A stretch of DNA of 64,000 nt, taken from assembly GCA_020634625.1 (NCBI GenBank), contig JACKBJ010000003.1, positions 62,001-126,000 of the forward strand. The letters are read 5' to 3'. Position numbers and translations under genes: made by a program. Position 1 is the stretch's first letter, and the number at the start of each line of letters is the position of its first letter. Shown here piece by piece: positions 19,701-30,214 of this stretch. Below the pieces are notes generated by a model. That model was given only the letters and a program-made list of their open reading frames with translations. It made no database searches and was not told where the DNA came from. The DNA comes from Caldilineae bacterium. Lineage in GTDB: Bacteria; Chloroflexota; Anaerolineae; Epilineales; Epilineaceae.

Positions 19701-22700
19701 TCAGGGCCAGACCACCTCCGGCACACAACCCAACGCCACCGCGATCCGCCGGAACACCACCGCCAGCGCCCCGGCATCATCGGTCTCGTGGTAGCCCTCC
19801 GGCCCCCCGGCGATCGCCTCGAGCAACCAGGGCAGGATCCGGTCGACCAGCTCCGGCGCGTCCGCCCGCCCATAGCCCACCGTCTGGATCAGGATCCCGG
19901 CCGAGCGCACCGCCTCGGCCGCCGTCAGCACCGTGTCCTCCTGGCGCCCACCCGGCATCGGCGTCGGCACCCGGTTCGGCAGGCCGTCGGTCAGGAACAC
20001 CATCGCCTTCACGCGCCCGGGCTCGACGCCTTCGAGCGCCGCCTTGCCCACCAGCAGGCCCAGGTCCAGCCGCGTGCCCTCGGCGATCCGTCGCGGCAGC
20101 GCGTCCAGCGCCGCGTCCAGCCGGTCGTGGTCCTCCGTCAAGGGCTGGACGATCCAGGCCTGGTCGTTGAAGGCCGCCAACGCGATGCGCCCGCGACCCG
20201 GGCCCGGCTCGAAGCTGTCGATGAAGGCGCGGGCCGCGCGCAGCACGGCGTCGAGCTTGCTGCCCCCGTCGCCGGCCGGCCGGAGCATGCTGCTCGACAG
20301 GTCGACCACCAGCACCACGTCGACCGTGCGCGGCTTGCAGGGCAGTTGGATGATGGTCGGGATGTAGATGGTGTAGATCGGCGTCGGCGTCGCTGTCGGC
20401 GTGTCGGTCGGCGTCGGCGTGATGGTCGGTGTGTTCGAGGCGGTCGGGCTCGCCGTGGCCGTCGGCGTGTTCGAGGCGGTCGGCGTCGCCGTTGCCGTCG
20501 GGGTGTCGGTCGGCGTCGCGGTGGCCGTCGGCGTCGGCGTGTCGGGGTAGCGGACCCGGATCAAGGCGTTGTCGAAGACCGGCAGCGGTAGCTCGTCGAA
20601 GCGGCCGCCCCAGGCGTTGTGGACCCGATCCTCGGGCTGCGAGCCCGGCACCTCCAGGCTCAGGTCGATCCGGCGCGGCGGCGTGTCGGGCGGCAGGAAG
20701 CTGTCGCGGCTGCTGCCGCTGCGGCGCGGGTCGGGGTCGGGGCCCCAGAGGCGGATGGCGGTCACCCGGTCCGGCGCGGCGATGGCCGTGCAGCGCGGGC
20801 CGCCCACGTCGGCCAGCTTGCAGGGCCAGTCGGCGCCGCCCAGGCCGGCGCCCGGCCCGCCCCAGGCCGCCACCGGATCGACCAGCCCGTCGCGCGGGCT
20901 GCCGCCGATCGTGTCCAAGGCATCGGGATTGCTGGCCGAGGCCCAGACCTCCATCGGCGCGCCGCCGGGCAGGACCTCGGCCCGGACGGCCGTGATGCCG
21001 CCGCTGACGCGCGTCTCGGGGCTGCGCGGCTCGCCGGCCCGCGGCAGGATGTCGACCGCGTCGAACCACTCGACCGGCCGGCTGGTCAGGTTGGCCAGCG
21101 CCAGGCGGAAGACCATCGGCTCGCCGGGCAGCACCAGGGGCAGGCGCGGCAGCTTCTCGACCTGGGCCGCGGCGATGTTGGCCACGATCACCTGAGCCCA
21201 GGCGCAGCGACCGCCCTCGGCCTCGCGGGCCTCGGGGCGGCAGTTGGGCGCGCGGTCGTTGCCGGCGTGCAGGCCGGCCATGTTGGCCAGCGCCGTGCCG
21301 CCGCGCAGCAGCCGCGAGGTGCGCGCCGCGTAGCGGATGGCCGGCACGTCGATGCCCTGGGGCAGGTCGCCCAGGAACCAGCGCAGGGTCACCTCGCCCT
21401 CGCCCGGGCCGGCGCTGATGGCCGGTTCGAAGGGCTGGTCCAGGTCGATCCGGCCGTTGCCGTTCAGGTCCTCGCCCGGATCGAGCCGGCCGTTGGCGTT
21501 GAGGTCCTCGCTGGCCAGGCTGGCCGAGTCGAGCACGTAGCTCAGGCCGACCGGCAGGGTGTCCGAGAGGGTCACGGCCGGCGCGAAGGCCTCGGGCGGG
21601 AAGGGCGGCAGCGGCGGGTCGGCCGGCCGCGGCTTGGTATGCGGCTCGAGGACGAAGGCCACCGTGTCGCCGGCGTTGACCACCGGGCTGCCGCCCGGCA
21701 CCACCGGGTCGGTGCGCTTCTGCAGCCAGAGCGGCACGCCCACGTGCACCAGCATGTCGCCGAAGGCGCCCGGGATGCCGCGGCTGCCCGGCGCGGGCTC
21801 GGGGCAGGCCAGGCGGCTGCGCGAGCCGGTCACGCCGTAGCAGCCGCCGATCTGCCAGGTCGCGCTCTTGCCGGAGCCCCAGAAGGCGGCGCCGTAGTTC
21901 ATCAGCCAGGTGCCGGGCGGGTTCTGCTCGGCCGTGAACAGGGTCTCGAGAACCACCGTGACGCCCGGATCGACCGGGTCGACGAAACGGGCCCGGATCA
22001 TGTTGACGTCGCGGGCGTCGATGGCCCCGTCACCGCGGTTGCCGAAGTCGACCTGCGCGGCGTCGACCCAGCCGGCGCGCGTGTCGGCCACCTCGTCGGC
22101 GCAACCGCTGGAAGCCTGCTCGAACCAGGCCCGGCCCACACTGACCTGGGGCGGCCGTTGGCGGCCCCAGTGGCCGACGCTGTACTCGACGATGACCCGG
22201 CCGAGGTCGGGGAAGGGCTCGAGGGCGCCGCCGGCCTGCAGCCGCCAGATCCGGACGCCGGCCACCCCGTCGTCGCGCAGCACGTGGCTGCTGTTGTCCC
22301 ATTTGTCGCAGGCGATCACGCCCGGCATGGGGGCCTGGCCGAAGCTCTCGACCCGCACCTGGGCCGCGAACTCCGAGCCGTCGGTGACCGCGTCGCCCTG
22401 GGTGTAGGGCGTGTAGGCCTTGCTGGCCCGGGCCCGCGGCACCGGGGTGGCGGTCGGGCCGGGGCGCGGCCGGCCGGGGTTGGGCGTGCGCACCGGCGGA
22501 CGGGGGGTCGGGACGGCGGTCGGCACGGCCAGCACGGCGTAGGAGCAGTTGTTGGCCGTCGGCTCGTCGGCGCCGCCCAGGTTGGGCTGGCCGCGGGCGT
22601 CGGTCGGCTGCCACAGGGCCCGGCTGGGGATGCCGATGGCGGTGCCGAAGCAGTTCTGGAAGGTCACGTCGCCGCCGTCTCGGCGCAGGTCGGCCTCGGC

Positions 22701-23837
22701 GATGAACAGGTCGACCTGCATCTTGCCGACCGCCTCGGGCAGGGCCGAGGCCACGCCGCCGGGCAGGCTGGCCACCGCGTCCAGGCGCGCCAGCGTGACC
22801 TCGATCGGCGTGCCGGGGCCGCCGGGCTGGGCGCAGGCCCAGTCGGCGCCGCTGTCCAGGTCGCGACAGCCCATGAGGGTCACCGGCAGGTCCAGCACCC
22901 GGCCCAGGCGGGTCATGCGCCACCAGTCCGGCAGGACCCAGGGCGCCCCGACCGGGCTCGAGCTGCCGCGCACGTCGCCATCGGCGCCGAGCACGACCTC
23001 GAGCTGCCAGCTCAGCTGCCGGCCGGCCTGGCCGCCGAAGCTGGTGTTGCCCAGGCCGGCGAAGTGCTTGCGCAGCTCGGCGGCCGGAGCGGCCGAGACG
23101 GTCACCCGGGGCGCCACGGCATCGCAGCCGTCGGTTTGCGGCATCGGGCAGTTGGCCGGGTCCGGATCCGGCACGGCGCCGGGCGCGCGGACCCCGAGGC
23201 TGGCCTGGACCGCGTCGCCCTGCAGGGCGGCGCCGCTGACGCGGGCCGACAGGTCGAGGGCCACGGTGACGGCCGGCGGTGCCTGGACCGCGCCGACGAC
23301 GCAGCGCAGGCGCGTTCCACCGTCCGAGAGCGTGGCGCCGCCGGGGCAGCCGGCCAGCTTCAAGGCCGCCAGCTGGCCCGTCTCCCAGACCGCCGGGCCG
23401 TCGAGCGTCACCTCGGCCACCATGTCGCGGGCCGGCGCCTCGCGCAGGCTGAAGGAGGCGCGGAAGATGACGGCGTCCCAGGAGCGCACCACGCCGTCCT
23501 CCGGGCCGAGGTCGTCGCCGGGGTCGGACTGCCCGCGAACGCCGGGCAGGCTGCCCAGGCCCGGCACGCTCAGCGGCCGGTCCTCCCAGGGCTCGGTGCC
23601 GTCGGCCAGGATGGTCAGGGCCGCGCCGACGATCGCGTCGGCCTGCTCCGGGGCCGCGCGCTCCGGGGCCGGCATCGCGGCGCCGGCCCGACCGGCGAGC
23701 AGGCCGGCGAGGAGCGCCAGCGGGACCCCTCGGACGAGGCGGGATGGGCTGGGGCGCAGCCAGCGCGCCATGCGTAGCTGTCGGGAGCGCGGCGATCGGG
23801 CGGGTAGGTGGGCGTCGATGCGATCGGCTGCGTTCAC
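19701..23837 (-). CDS. Giant exported protein with isopeptide/DUF11-like regions and a C-terminal VWA domain
   Basis: 1378 residues from a GTG at 23837, with a near-perfect AAGGAGGT 6 nt upstream. A long n-region and hydrophobic core (VPLALLAGLLAGRAG) form the export signal. The N-terminal 1000 residues look like several beta-sandwich segments of the DUF11 kind (VTLSDTLPVGLSYVLDSASL). They include a possible dockerin-like or calcium-binding stretch with DLNANGRLDPGEDLNGNGRI, and two Pro/Thr linkers. The second linker (about 1096-1160) ends with the motif IYIPTIIQLP. The C-terminal VWA domain (about 1170-1375) has the MIDAS residues DLSSS (Asp1179), the Thr in EGTRLDLGL and the Asp in FLTDG, so it should bind a metal and a protein or matrix ligand. 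It starts 52 nt after recR and may be read from that operon. Confidence 0.8.
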   Translation of the reverse strand: MNAADRIDAHLPARSPRSRQLRMARWLRPSPSRLVRGVPLALLAGLLAGRAGAAMPAPERAAPEQADAIVGAALTILADGTEPWEDRPLSVPGLGSLPGVRGQSDPGDDLGPEDGVVRSWDAVIFRASFSLREAPARDMVAEVTLDGPAVWETGQLAALKLAGCPGGATLSDGGTRLRCVVGAVQAPPAVTVALDLSARVSGAALQGDAVQASLGVRAPGAVPDPDPANCPMPQTDGCDAVAPRVTVSAAPAAELRKHFAGLGNTSFGGQAGRQLSWQLEVVLGADGDVRGSSSPVGAPWVLPDWWRMTRLGRVLDLPVTLMGCRDLDSGADWACAQPGGPGTPIEVTLARLDAVASLPGGVASALPEAVGKMQVDLFIAEADLRRDGGDVTFQNCFGTAIGIPSRALWQPTDARGQPNLGGADEPTANNCSYAVLAVPTAVPTPRPPVRTPNPGRPRPGPTATPVPRARASKAYTPYTQGDAVTDGSEFAAQVRVESFGQAPMPGVIACDKWDNSSHVLRDDGVAGVRIWRLQAGGALEPFPDLGRVIVEYSVGHWGRQRPPQVSVGRAWFEQASSGCADEVADTRAGWVDAAQVDFGNRGDGAIDARDVNMIRARFVDPVDPGVTVVLETLFTAEQNPPGTWLMNYGAAFWGSGKSATWQIGGCYGVTGSRSRLACPEPAPGSRGIPGAFGDMLVHVGVPLWLQKRTDPVVPGGSPVVNAGDTVAFVLEPHTKPRPADPPLPPFPPEAFAPAVTLSDTLPVGLSYVLDSASLASEDLNANGRLDPGEDLNGNGRIDLDQPFEPAISAGPGEGEVTLRWFLGDLPQGIDVPAIRYAARTSRLLRGGTALANMAGLHAGNDRAPNCRPEAREAEGGRCAWAQVIVANIAAAQVEKLPRLPLVLPGEPMVFRLALANLTSRPVEWFDAVDILPRAGEPRSPETRVSGGITAVRAEVLPGGAPMEVWASASNPDALDTIGGSPRDGLVDPVAAWGGPGAGLGGADWPCKLADVGGPRCTAIAAPDRVTAIRLWGPDPDPRRSGSSRDSFLPPDTPPRRIDLSLEVPGSQPEDRVHNAWGGRFDELPLPVFDNALIRVRYPDTPTPTATATPTDTPTATATPTASNTPTATASPTASNTPTITPTPTDTPTATPTPIYTIYIPTIIQLPCKPRTVDVVLVVDLSSSMLRPAGDGGSKLDAVLRAARAFIDSFEPGPGRGRIALAAFNDQAWIVQPLTEDHDRLDAALDALPRRIAEGTRLDLGLLVGKAALEGVEPGRVKAMVFLTDGLPNRVPTPMPGGRQEDTVLTAAEAVRSAGILIQTVGYGRADAPELVDRILPWLLEAIAGGPEGYHETDDAGALAVVFRRIAVALGCVPEVVWP

Positions 23838-23889
23838 GGTGCGACCTCCTTGTCGGGCGCTGGGCCCCGGGCCGCGTCTCGGACGGGGA

Positions 23890-24501
23890 TCAGCCCCGTT
23901 CGCTGCGGCCCTTGACCGCCCGCGCCAGGGTCATCTCGTCGGCGTACTCGATGTCGCCGCCGACGGGCAGGCCCCGCGCGAGGCGGGTGAGGCGGGCGCG
24001 CGCCGGCGTGGCGCGGATGGCCCGCTCGATGTACATGGCGGTGGCGTCGCCCTCGAGCGAGGGGTTGGTGGCCAGGATGACCTCCTCGCAGGGCTCGGTC
24101 TGCAGCCGCGCGACGAGCTCGTCGATGCGCAGGTCGGCCGGACCGATGCCCTCGACCGGCGAGATCGCGCCGTGCAGCACGTGGTAGAGCCCGCGGTATT
24201 CGCGGCTGCGCTCGAGGGCCACCACGTCCAGCGGCTCCTCGACCACGCAGATGCTGGCCTGCTCGCGGCCGGGATCGGCGCAGATGGCGCAGGGGCTGGC
24301 CTCGGCGATGTTGAAGCAGCGCTGGCAGTAGACGATGCCCTCGGCCAGCTCGCGCAGGGCATCCGACAGCGCCCGGGCCTGGCTATCGGGCATGCGCAGC
24401 AGGTGGAAGACCAGCCGCGAGGCGGTCTTGGGCCCGATGCCGGGCAGTCGGCCGAACTCGTCGATCAGCCGCGAGACGGGGCGGGGCAGCGCGGCGCTCA
24501 T
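23890..24501 (-). CDS. recR: Recombination mediator RecR
   Basis: 203 residues, normal length. An HhH at the N-terminus (RLPGIGPKTASRLVFHLL), a four-cysteine zinc finger (CQRCFNIAEASPCAIC), a Toprim domain (ICVVEEPLDVVALE) and the Walker-like C-terminus (RLARGLPVGGDIEYAD) are all present. RecR acts with RecO/RecF to load RecA on gapped DNA. It is the third gene of dnaX-ybaB-recR, 31 nt after ybaB, the classic order. Confidence 0.97.
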   Translation of the reverse strand: MSAALPRPVSRLIDEFGRLPGIGPKTASRLVFHLLRMPDSQARALSDALRELAEGIVYCQRCFNIAEASPCAICADPGREQASICVVEEPLDVVALERSREYRGLYHVLHGAISPVEGIGPADLRIDELVARLQTEPCEEVILATNPSLEGDATAMYIERAIRATPARARLTRLARGLPVGGDIEYADEMTLARAVKGRSERG

Positions 24502-24532
24502 GTCCGCTCTCCGATCGCTGGCTCCGCGCCGG

Positions 24533-24877
24533 CTAGATGCCCAGGCCGGGCGGCAGGTTGAGCTGGCTGGTGATGGCGTTCATGCGGGCGCCGGCCATGG
24601 CCTGCGAGCGCTCGACCGCCTCGTTCACGGCGGCGATGAGCAGATCGCGCAGCATCTCGGCCTCGCCGGGCTCGAGCAGGGCCGGCTCGATGTGCAAGGC
24701 CTGCAGCTTCTGGTGGCCGTTCATGACCACCCGCACCACGCCGCCGCCGACCGAGACCTCGACCGTCTCGTCGCCCAGGGCCTGCTGCTCGGCCAGCATC
24801 TGCTCCTGCATCTTCTGAATCTGCTGCATGGGGTTCGCGCTGCGCGGCATCATGCGCGCGCCCTTGCCCTTGGCCAT
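24533..24877 (-). CDS. ybaB: YbaB/EbfC nucleoid-associated protein
   Basis: 114 residues. A Gln/Met-rich N-terminal helix (MQQIQKMQEQMLAEQQALG), then VEVSVGGGVVRVVMNGHQKL and an NEAVERSQA helix, the full YbaB fold. The family forms dimers that bind DNA around chromosome-maintenance loci. It lies between dnaX and recR as in most bacteria, and has its own possible extended -10 within the end of dnaX. Confidence 0.95.
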   Translation of the reverse strand: MAKGKGARMMPRSANPMQQIQKMQEQMLAEQQALGDETVEVSVGGGVVRVVMNGHQKLQALHIEPALLEPGEAEMLRDLLIAAVNEAVERSQAMAGARMNAITSQLNLPPGLGI

Positions 24878-24915
24878 CTGGCTCGCCTCCCGGTCGCTTT
24901 CGAAATGCTGACGGA

Positions 24916-24924
24916 ATCATATCA
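24916..24924 (-). promoter_or_regulatory. Possible internal promoter for ybaB-recR
   Basis: TGA-TATGAT on the minus strand, with TATGAT at 24916-24921, in the short dnaX-ybaB gap. The predicted leader is about 30 nt. No -35 is visible, so this rests on the extended -10 alone. Confidence 0.4.
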
Positions 24925-24933
24925 CAGCCGGGC

Positions 24934-26667
<1,734 letters not shown>

Positions 26668-26719
26668 GCCGAGCGATCCTGTGCTTGAGGGGCGAGGGGC
26701 CGCCTCGACGGGGAGGGCT

Positions 26720-26748
26720 ATGGTAGCAGCCGGCACGGGGCGCCGCAA
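26720..26748 (-). promoter_or_regulatory. dnaX operon promoter
   Basis: TTGCGG (26743-26748), 17 nt, TACCAT (26720-26725) on the minus strand, with a TGC immediately before the -10 (extended -10). The leader is about 46 nt. Confidence 0.6.
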
Positions 26749-26870
26749 TCGTTCCCGGCGGGCGCGGCGACGATTCCCGGCACCGGCGGACGGGCTTGCG
26801 GTCGGGCTACTTCGTCTGTCACAATGGGTTGGACCGGGCAGAACCGAACTCGTGAACCCGGAGGTTCCGC

Positions 26871-29800
26871 ATGTACCTGGAAAGCCCGCCGCGCCGCCTT
26901 CGTGCCCGACACCGGCTCTCGGCCGGAAGCGTGAGGCAGCCGGACCGACGAGGTCGAGCGCCCGGCCGCGCCGCCCGCCGTCTGGCCTTGGCCGGGATGC
27001 TGCTTCTGGCTTCGGCCCCGGACGTCGGACGTGCCCAGACCCGGATCCCCGACGGCCACTGGGAGCTCGTCCAGAACGGCCCGCAGCCCGACCGGGCCCT
27101 GCACGGCATGATCTTCGATCCGGTCTCGGACAGCCTCTGGTCCTTCGGCGGCGTCGAGGCCGATACCCAGGGCAGCGACTTCCACAACAGCGTCTGGCGC
27201 TTCGCGCTCGGCGATCCCGACCCGCGCTGGAGCCTGGTGCCGATCAGCGGCCTCAAGCCGCCGCCCTTGATCTTCCACAGCACGGTCTACGATCCGCTGC
27301 GCCAACGCATGATCGTCTACGGCGGTCAGATCGACCGCAGCGGCATGGGCCAGAGCCTGTCCGACGGCAACACCGTCTGGTTCCTCGATCTGACCGACCC
27401 GGACGCGCCCAGCTGGACGCGCCAGAGCGTGGCCGGGATCCTGGGCGACCGCTTCGCGCATGCCGCGGTCTACGTGCCGGGCTTCGACGCGATGGTCGTC
27501 TCGGGTGGGGCGAGCGCCTCCAACACCCTCTTGAACACGAACTATGCGCTGTTGCTGGGCGAGACGCCGCTGCGATGGCAGCGTCTGGCCAACGCCGGCT
27601 TCCAGGCCCGAGCCGGCCAGGCCTTGATCCACGACGCGGCGCACCAGCGCCTGCTGGTCTATGGCGGCTTCGGCAACTTCAACAGCGCCTCGACCATCCG
27701 CAACCTGGATGCCCTCGACCTCTCGGCCGGGCTGGACGGCGCCGATGTCTGGACCCGCGTCAGCACTGCCAATCCGGGCCTGGCCCGGGCCTTCACCGCG
27801 CATTTCTTCGACGCCGAGCGGGGGCTCTGGTGGGTCCACGGCGGACAGGAATCGGCCAACCGCTTCTCGCGCCGGCTCTCGGTGCTCGACCTCGGCCCGA
27901 GCGAGCCGACCTGGACCGAGACCAACTGGGTCCAGAACGGCCCGCTCGATCGATTCGGCCATACCGCCGCCTGGGATCCCCAGCGGGGCATCGCCTGGTT
28001 CCAGGGCGGAACGCCCGACAACAACCGCACCCTGGCCGACCTGCGGGCGCTGGTCTTCGAGCCCGGCGCCACGCCGACGGCCAGCGCATCGCCGACCCGC
28101 GTCGCCAGCCCCACGGCCACCGGCACGTCCACCCCGCCCGAGCCCACGCCGACGCGCAGCCCGACCACCCCGCCGCCGGACGCGACGCCGACCCTGACCG
28201 GGACGCCGACGGCCACGGGCGAGCCCCCGTCGCCCACCCCGACCCGCGGCGACCCGAGCGCCACGCCGTCCCCACCGGCGCCGACCGCGACGCGCGGCCC
28301 GACCGCGCCCGCCCCAGAGCCGCCGCCGATCTTCCTGCCGCTGGTGCAGCGCGCGATCGTGCTCCGGCCCGCCGCGACGGCCCCGGCCGGGCCCACGGCC
28401 ACCGGGACCGAGCCCGCGCCGCCCGGCGCCACCCCCACCGCCGCCGACCGGGCGCCGACCCTGACCCTGCTGGGCCACTACGGTGGCGAGGCCGAGGCCC
28501 TGGCGCTCGACGCCGGCCGCGTCTACCTGGGCGTCGGCCCCCGGATCGAGGTCCTCGACCGGGCGAGCCTGGCGCCGCTCGGCCGCACGGCACCGCTCGA
28601 CGGCCTGGTGCGGGACCTGGTCCTGGACGGGACACGGCTCTACGTGGGCCACGGCGACGGCCTGGCGGTGCTGGACGTCGCCGACCCGGCGCGGATCCAG
28701 GTCCAGTCCGCCCTGGACCTGGCCGCGGCGGGCGCCATCCGGGGCCTGACCCTGGCGGACGGCCTGCTCCTCGCCGCGGGCGGCGCCGGCCTCCAGGTCT
28801 TCGATCTGGTCGATCCGGCGGCGCCGACCCGGATCGGCACCGCCGGCGTCGGCCGCAGCCCGCTGTCGGTGGCCTGGGCGGGCGGGCGCGCCTATGTCGG
28901 CCACCTGGGCGGCCTGACCGTCTTCGACCTGACCGACCCCGCCAACCCGGCGCCGCTGGGCGAGCTGGCGCTGACCTCCGGCGCCCAGGGCCTGCTGCTC
29001 TCGGGCGACCTGGCCTATGTGGCCGGCGACCGCGGTGGCCTGCAGGTCGTCGACGTCGCCGATCCGGCGGCGATGTCCCAAGTGGCCAGCCTGCAGGTCG
29101 GCGGCCGGCCCCAGGCCGTCGACGCCGACGGGTCCGGACGGCTCTACCTGGCCACCCGCTTCGGCGGCCTGAGCGTGGTCGACCTGGCCGACCCGCGGGC
29201 GCCGACGCTGCTGGCCAGCTTCGAGACGCCGGGCCGCGAGAGCCATGCGATCGGCGTCCGGGACGGCCAGGCCTACCTGGCCGATGGCGGCGGTGGCCTG
29301 CAGGTCCTCGACCTGGTCGATCCGGCGGCGCCGGCGCCGCGCGCGGCCCATCCGGTCGCCGGCCGGATGACGGCCCTCGACCTGGCCGGCGATCGGGCCT
29401 ACACGGTCCAGGCCTTCAAGGACGCGCGCATCCTCGATGCTCGGGACCCGGCCGCGCCGGGCCTGCTGGGCCGGATCGACGCCCCGCAGGCCGAGGACGC
29501 GCTGGTGGAGGGCGATCGGCTCTACCTGGCCCGCGGCTTCGAAGGCATCGCCGTCTTCGACGTCGCCGATCCAGCCGCGCCGCGGCTGCTGTCGACGCTG
29601 GGCACGGGCGGCAACGCGATGGCCCTGGCCCTCGAGGGCTCGGTCCTGCACCTGGCCAACCTGTCCGGCTACCTGGCGGTCGACGTCTCGGATCCGACCG
29701 CACCGGTCGCGCTCGGCGCGCTGGAGTCCTCGAGCTCGGCCCTGCAGGTGCAGGCGCGGGACGGCCTGGCCGTCCTCGGCACCGGCGAGGGCGTCTGGGT

Positions 29801-30194
29801 ACTCGACACGCGCGACCCGGCCGCGCCGACCCGCCTGGCCGAGCTGGCGCTCGACGGCGCCTCGAGCGGGCTGCTGCTCGAGGCGGACCGGCTCTGGATC
29901 GCCGGCGGCGCCGGCGATCTGCAGGTATACGACCTCTCCGAGCCGTCCGCGCCGATCCGGCTCGGGCGCTATGATCTGGCCAACGGCGGCTTCGCGATCG
30001 CCCGCGCGGGCGACCGGCTCTACGTCGGCAGCGCCGTCGGCCTGGAGGTCTTCGACGTTCGCGATCCCGCCGCGGCCCGCTCGCTGGGACGCGTCCGGCT
30101 GGGCGGGCGAAGCTTCGGCGTCGGCGTTCGAGCCGACCAGGTCTGGCTGGCCGGCGACGGCGGGCTCTACGCGGCCCGGATCGGCCTGCCTTGA
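26871..30194 (+). CDS. Exported Kelch/LVIVD double beta-propeller protein
   Basis: 1107 residues; GGAGGT lies 5 nt before the ATG. A signal peptide (LALAGMLLLASAPDVGRAQ) precedes a Kelch-type propeller (about residues 60-395) with repeated GG turns (MIVYGGQID, MVVSGGASA, LLVYGGFGN, WVHGGQE, WFQGGTP). A Pro/Thr linker (400-484) ends in PPIFLPLVQRA, the motif that closes several other exported proteins here. The chain then continues into a second propeller (about 510-1107) of LVIVD-type repeats (GLQVFDLVDPAAPTRIG, LTVFDLTDPANPAPLG and so on). Such propellers bind proteins or glycans; no enzyme motif is seen. It is the first gene of a probable four-gene unit, with the next gene only 20 nt away. 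Confidence 0.8.
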   Translation: MYLESPPRRLRARHRLSAGSVRQPDRRGRAPGRAARRLALAGMLLLASAPDVGRAQTRIPDGHWELVQNGPQPDRALHGMIFDPVSDSLWSFGGVEADTQGSDFHNSVWRFALGDPDPRWSLVPISGLKPPPLIFHSTVYDPLRQRMIVYGGQIDRSGMGQSLSDGNTVWFLDLTDPDAPSWTRQSVAGILGDRFAHAAVYVPGFDAMVVSGGASASNTLLNTNYALLLGETPLRWQRLANAGFQARAGQALIHDAAHQRLLVYGGFGNFNSASTIRNLDALDLSAGLDGADVWTRVSTANPGLARAFTAHFFDAERGLWWVHGGQESANRFSRRLSVLDLGPSEPTWTETNWVQNGPLDRFGHTAAWDPQRGIAWFQGGTPDNNRTLADLRALVFEPGATPTASASPTRVASPTATGTSTPPEPTPTRSPTTPPPDATPTLTGTPTATGEPPSPTPTRGDPSATPSPPAPTATRGPTAPAPEPPPIFLPLVQRAIVLRPAATAPAGPTATGTEPAPPGATPTAADRAPTLTLLGHYGGEAEALALDAGRVYLGVGPRIEVLDRASLAPLGRTAPLDGLVRDLVLDGTRLYVGHGDGLAVLDVADPARIQVQSALDLAAAGAIRGLTLADGLLLAAGGAGLQVFDLVDPAAPTRIGTAGVGRSPLSVAWAGGRAYVGHLGGLTVFDLTDPANPAPLGELALTSGAQGLLLSGDLAYVAGDRGGLQVVDVADPAAMSQVASLQVGGRPQAVDADGSGRLYLATRFGGLSVVDLADPRAPTLLASFETPGRESHAIGVRDGQAYLADGGGGLQVLDLVDPAAPAPRAAHPVAGRMTALDLAGDRAYTVQAFKDARILDARDPAAPGLLGRIDAPQAEDALVEGDRLYLARGFEGIAVFDVADPAAPRLLSTLGTGGNAMALALEGSVLHLANLSGYLAVDVSDPTAPVALGALESSSSALQVQARDGLAVLGTGEGVWVLDTRDPAAPTRLAELALDGASSGLLLEADRLWIAGGAGDLQVYDLSEPSAPIRLGRYDLANGGFAIARAGDRLYVGSAVGLEVFDVRDPAAARSLGRVRLGGRSFGVGVRADQVWLAGDGGLYAARIGLP

Positions 30195-30214
30195 GCCCGC
30201 GCAAGGGAGGCGAC

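Noticed and set aside
20619..23777. 1052-residue plus-strand ORF
   Set aside because: Antisense shadow of the VWA protein gene, with Gly/Arg/Ala-biased composition and no domains.
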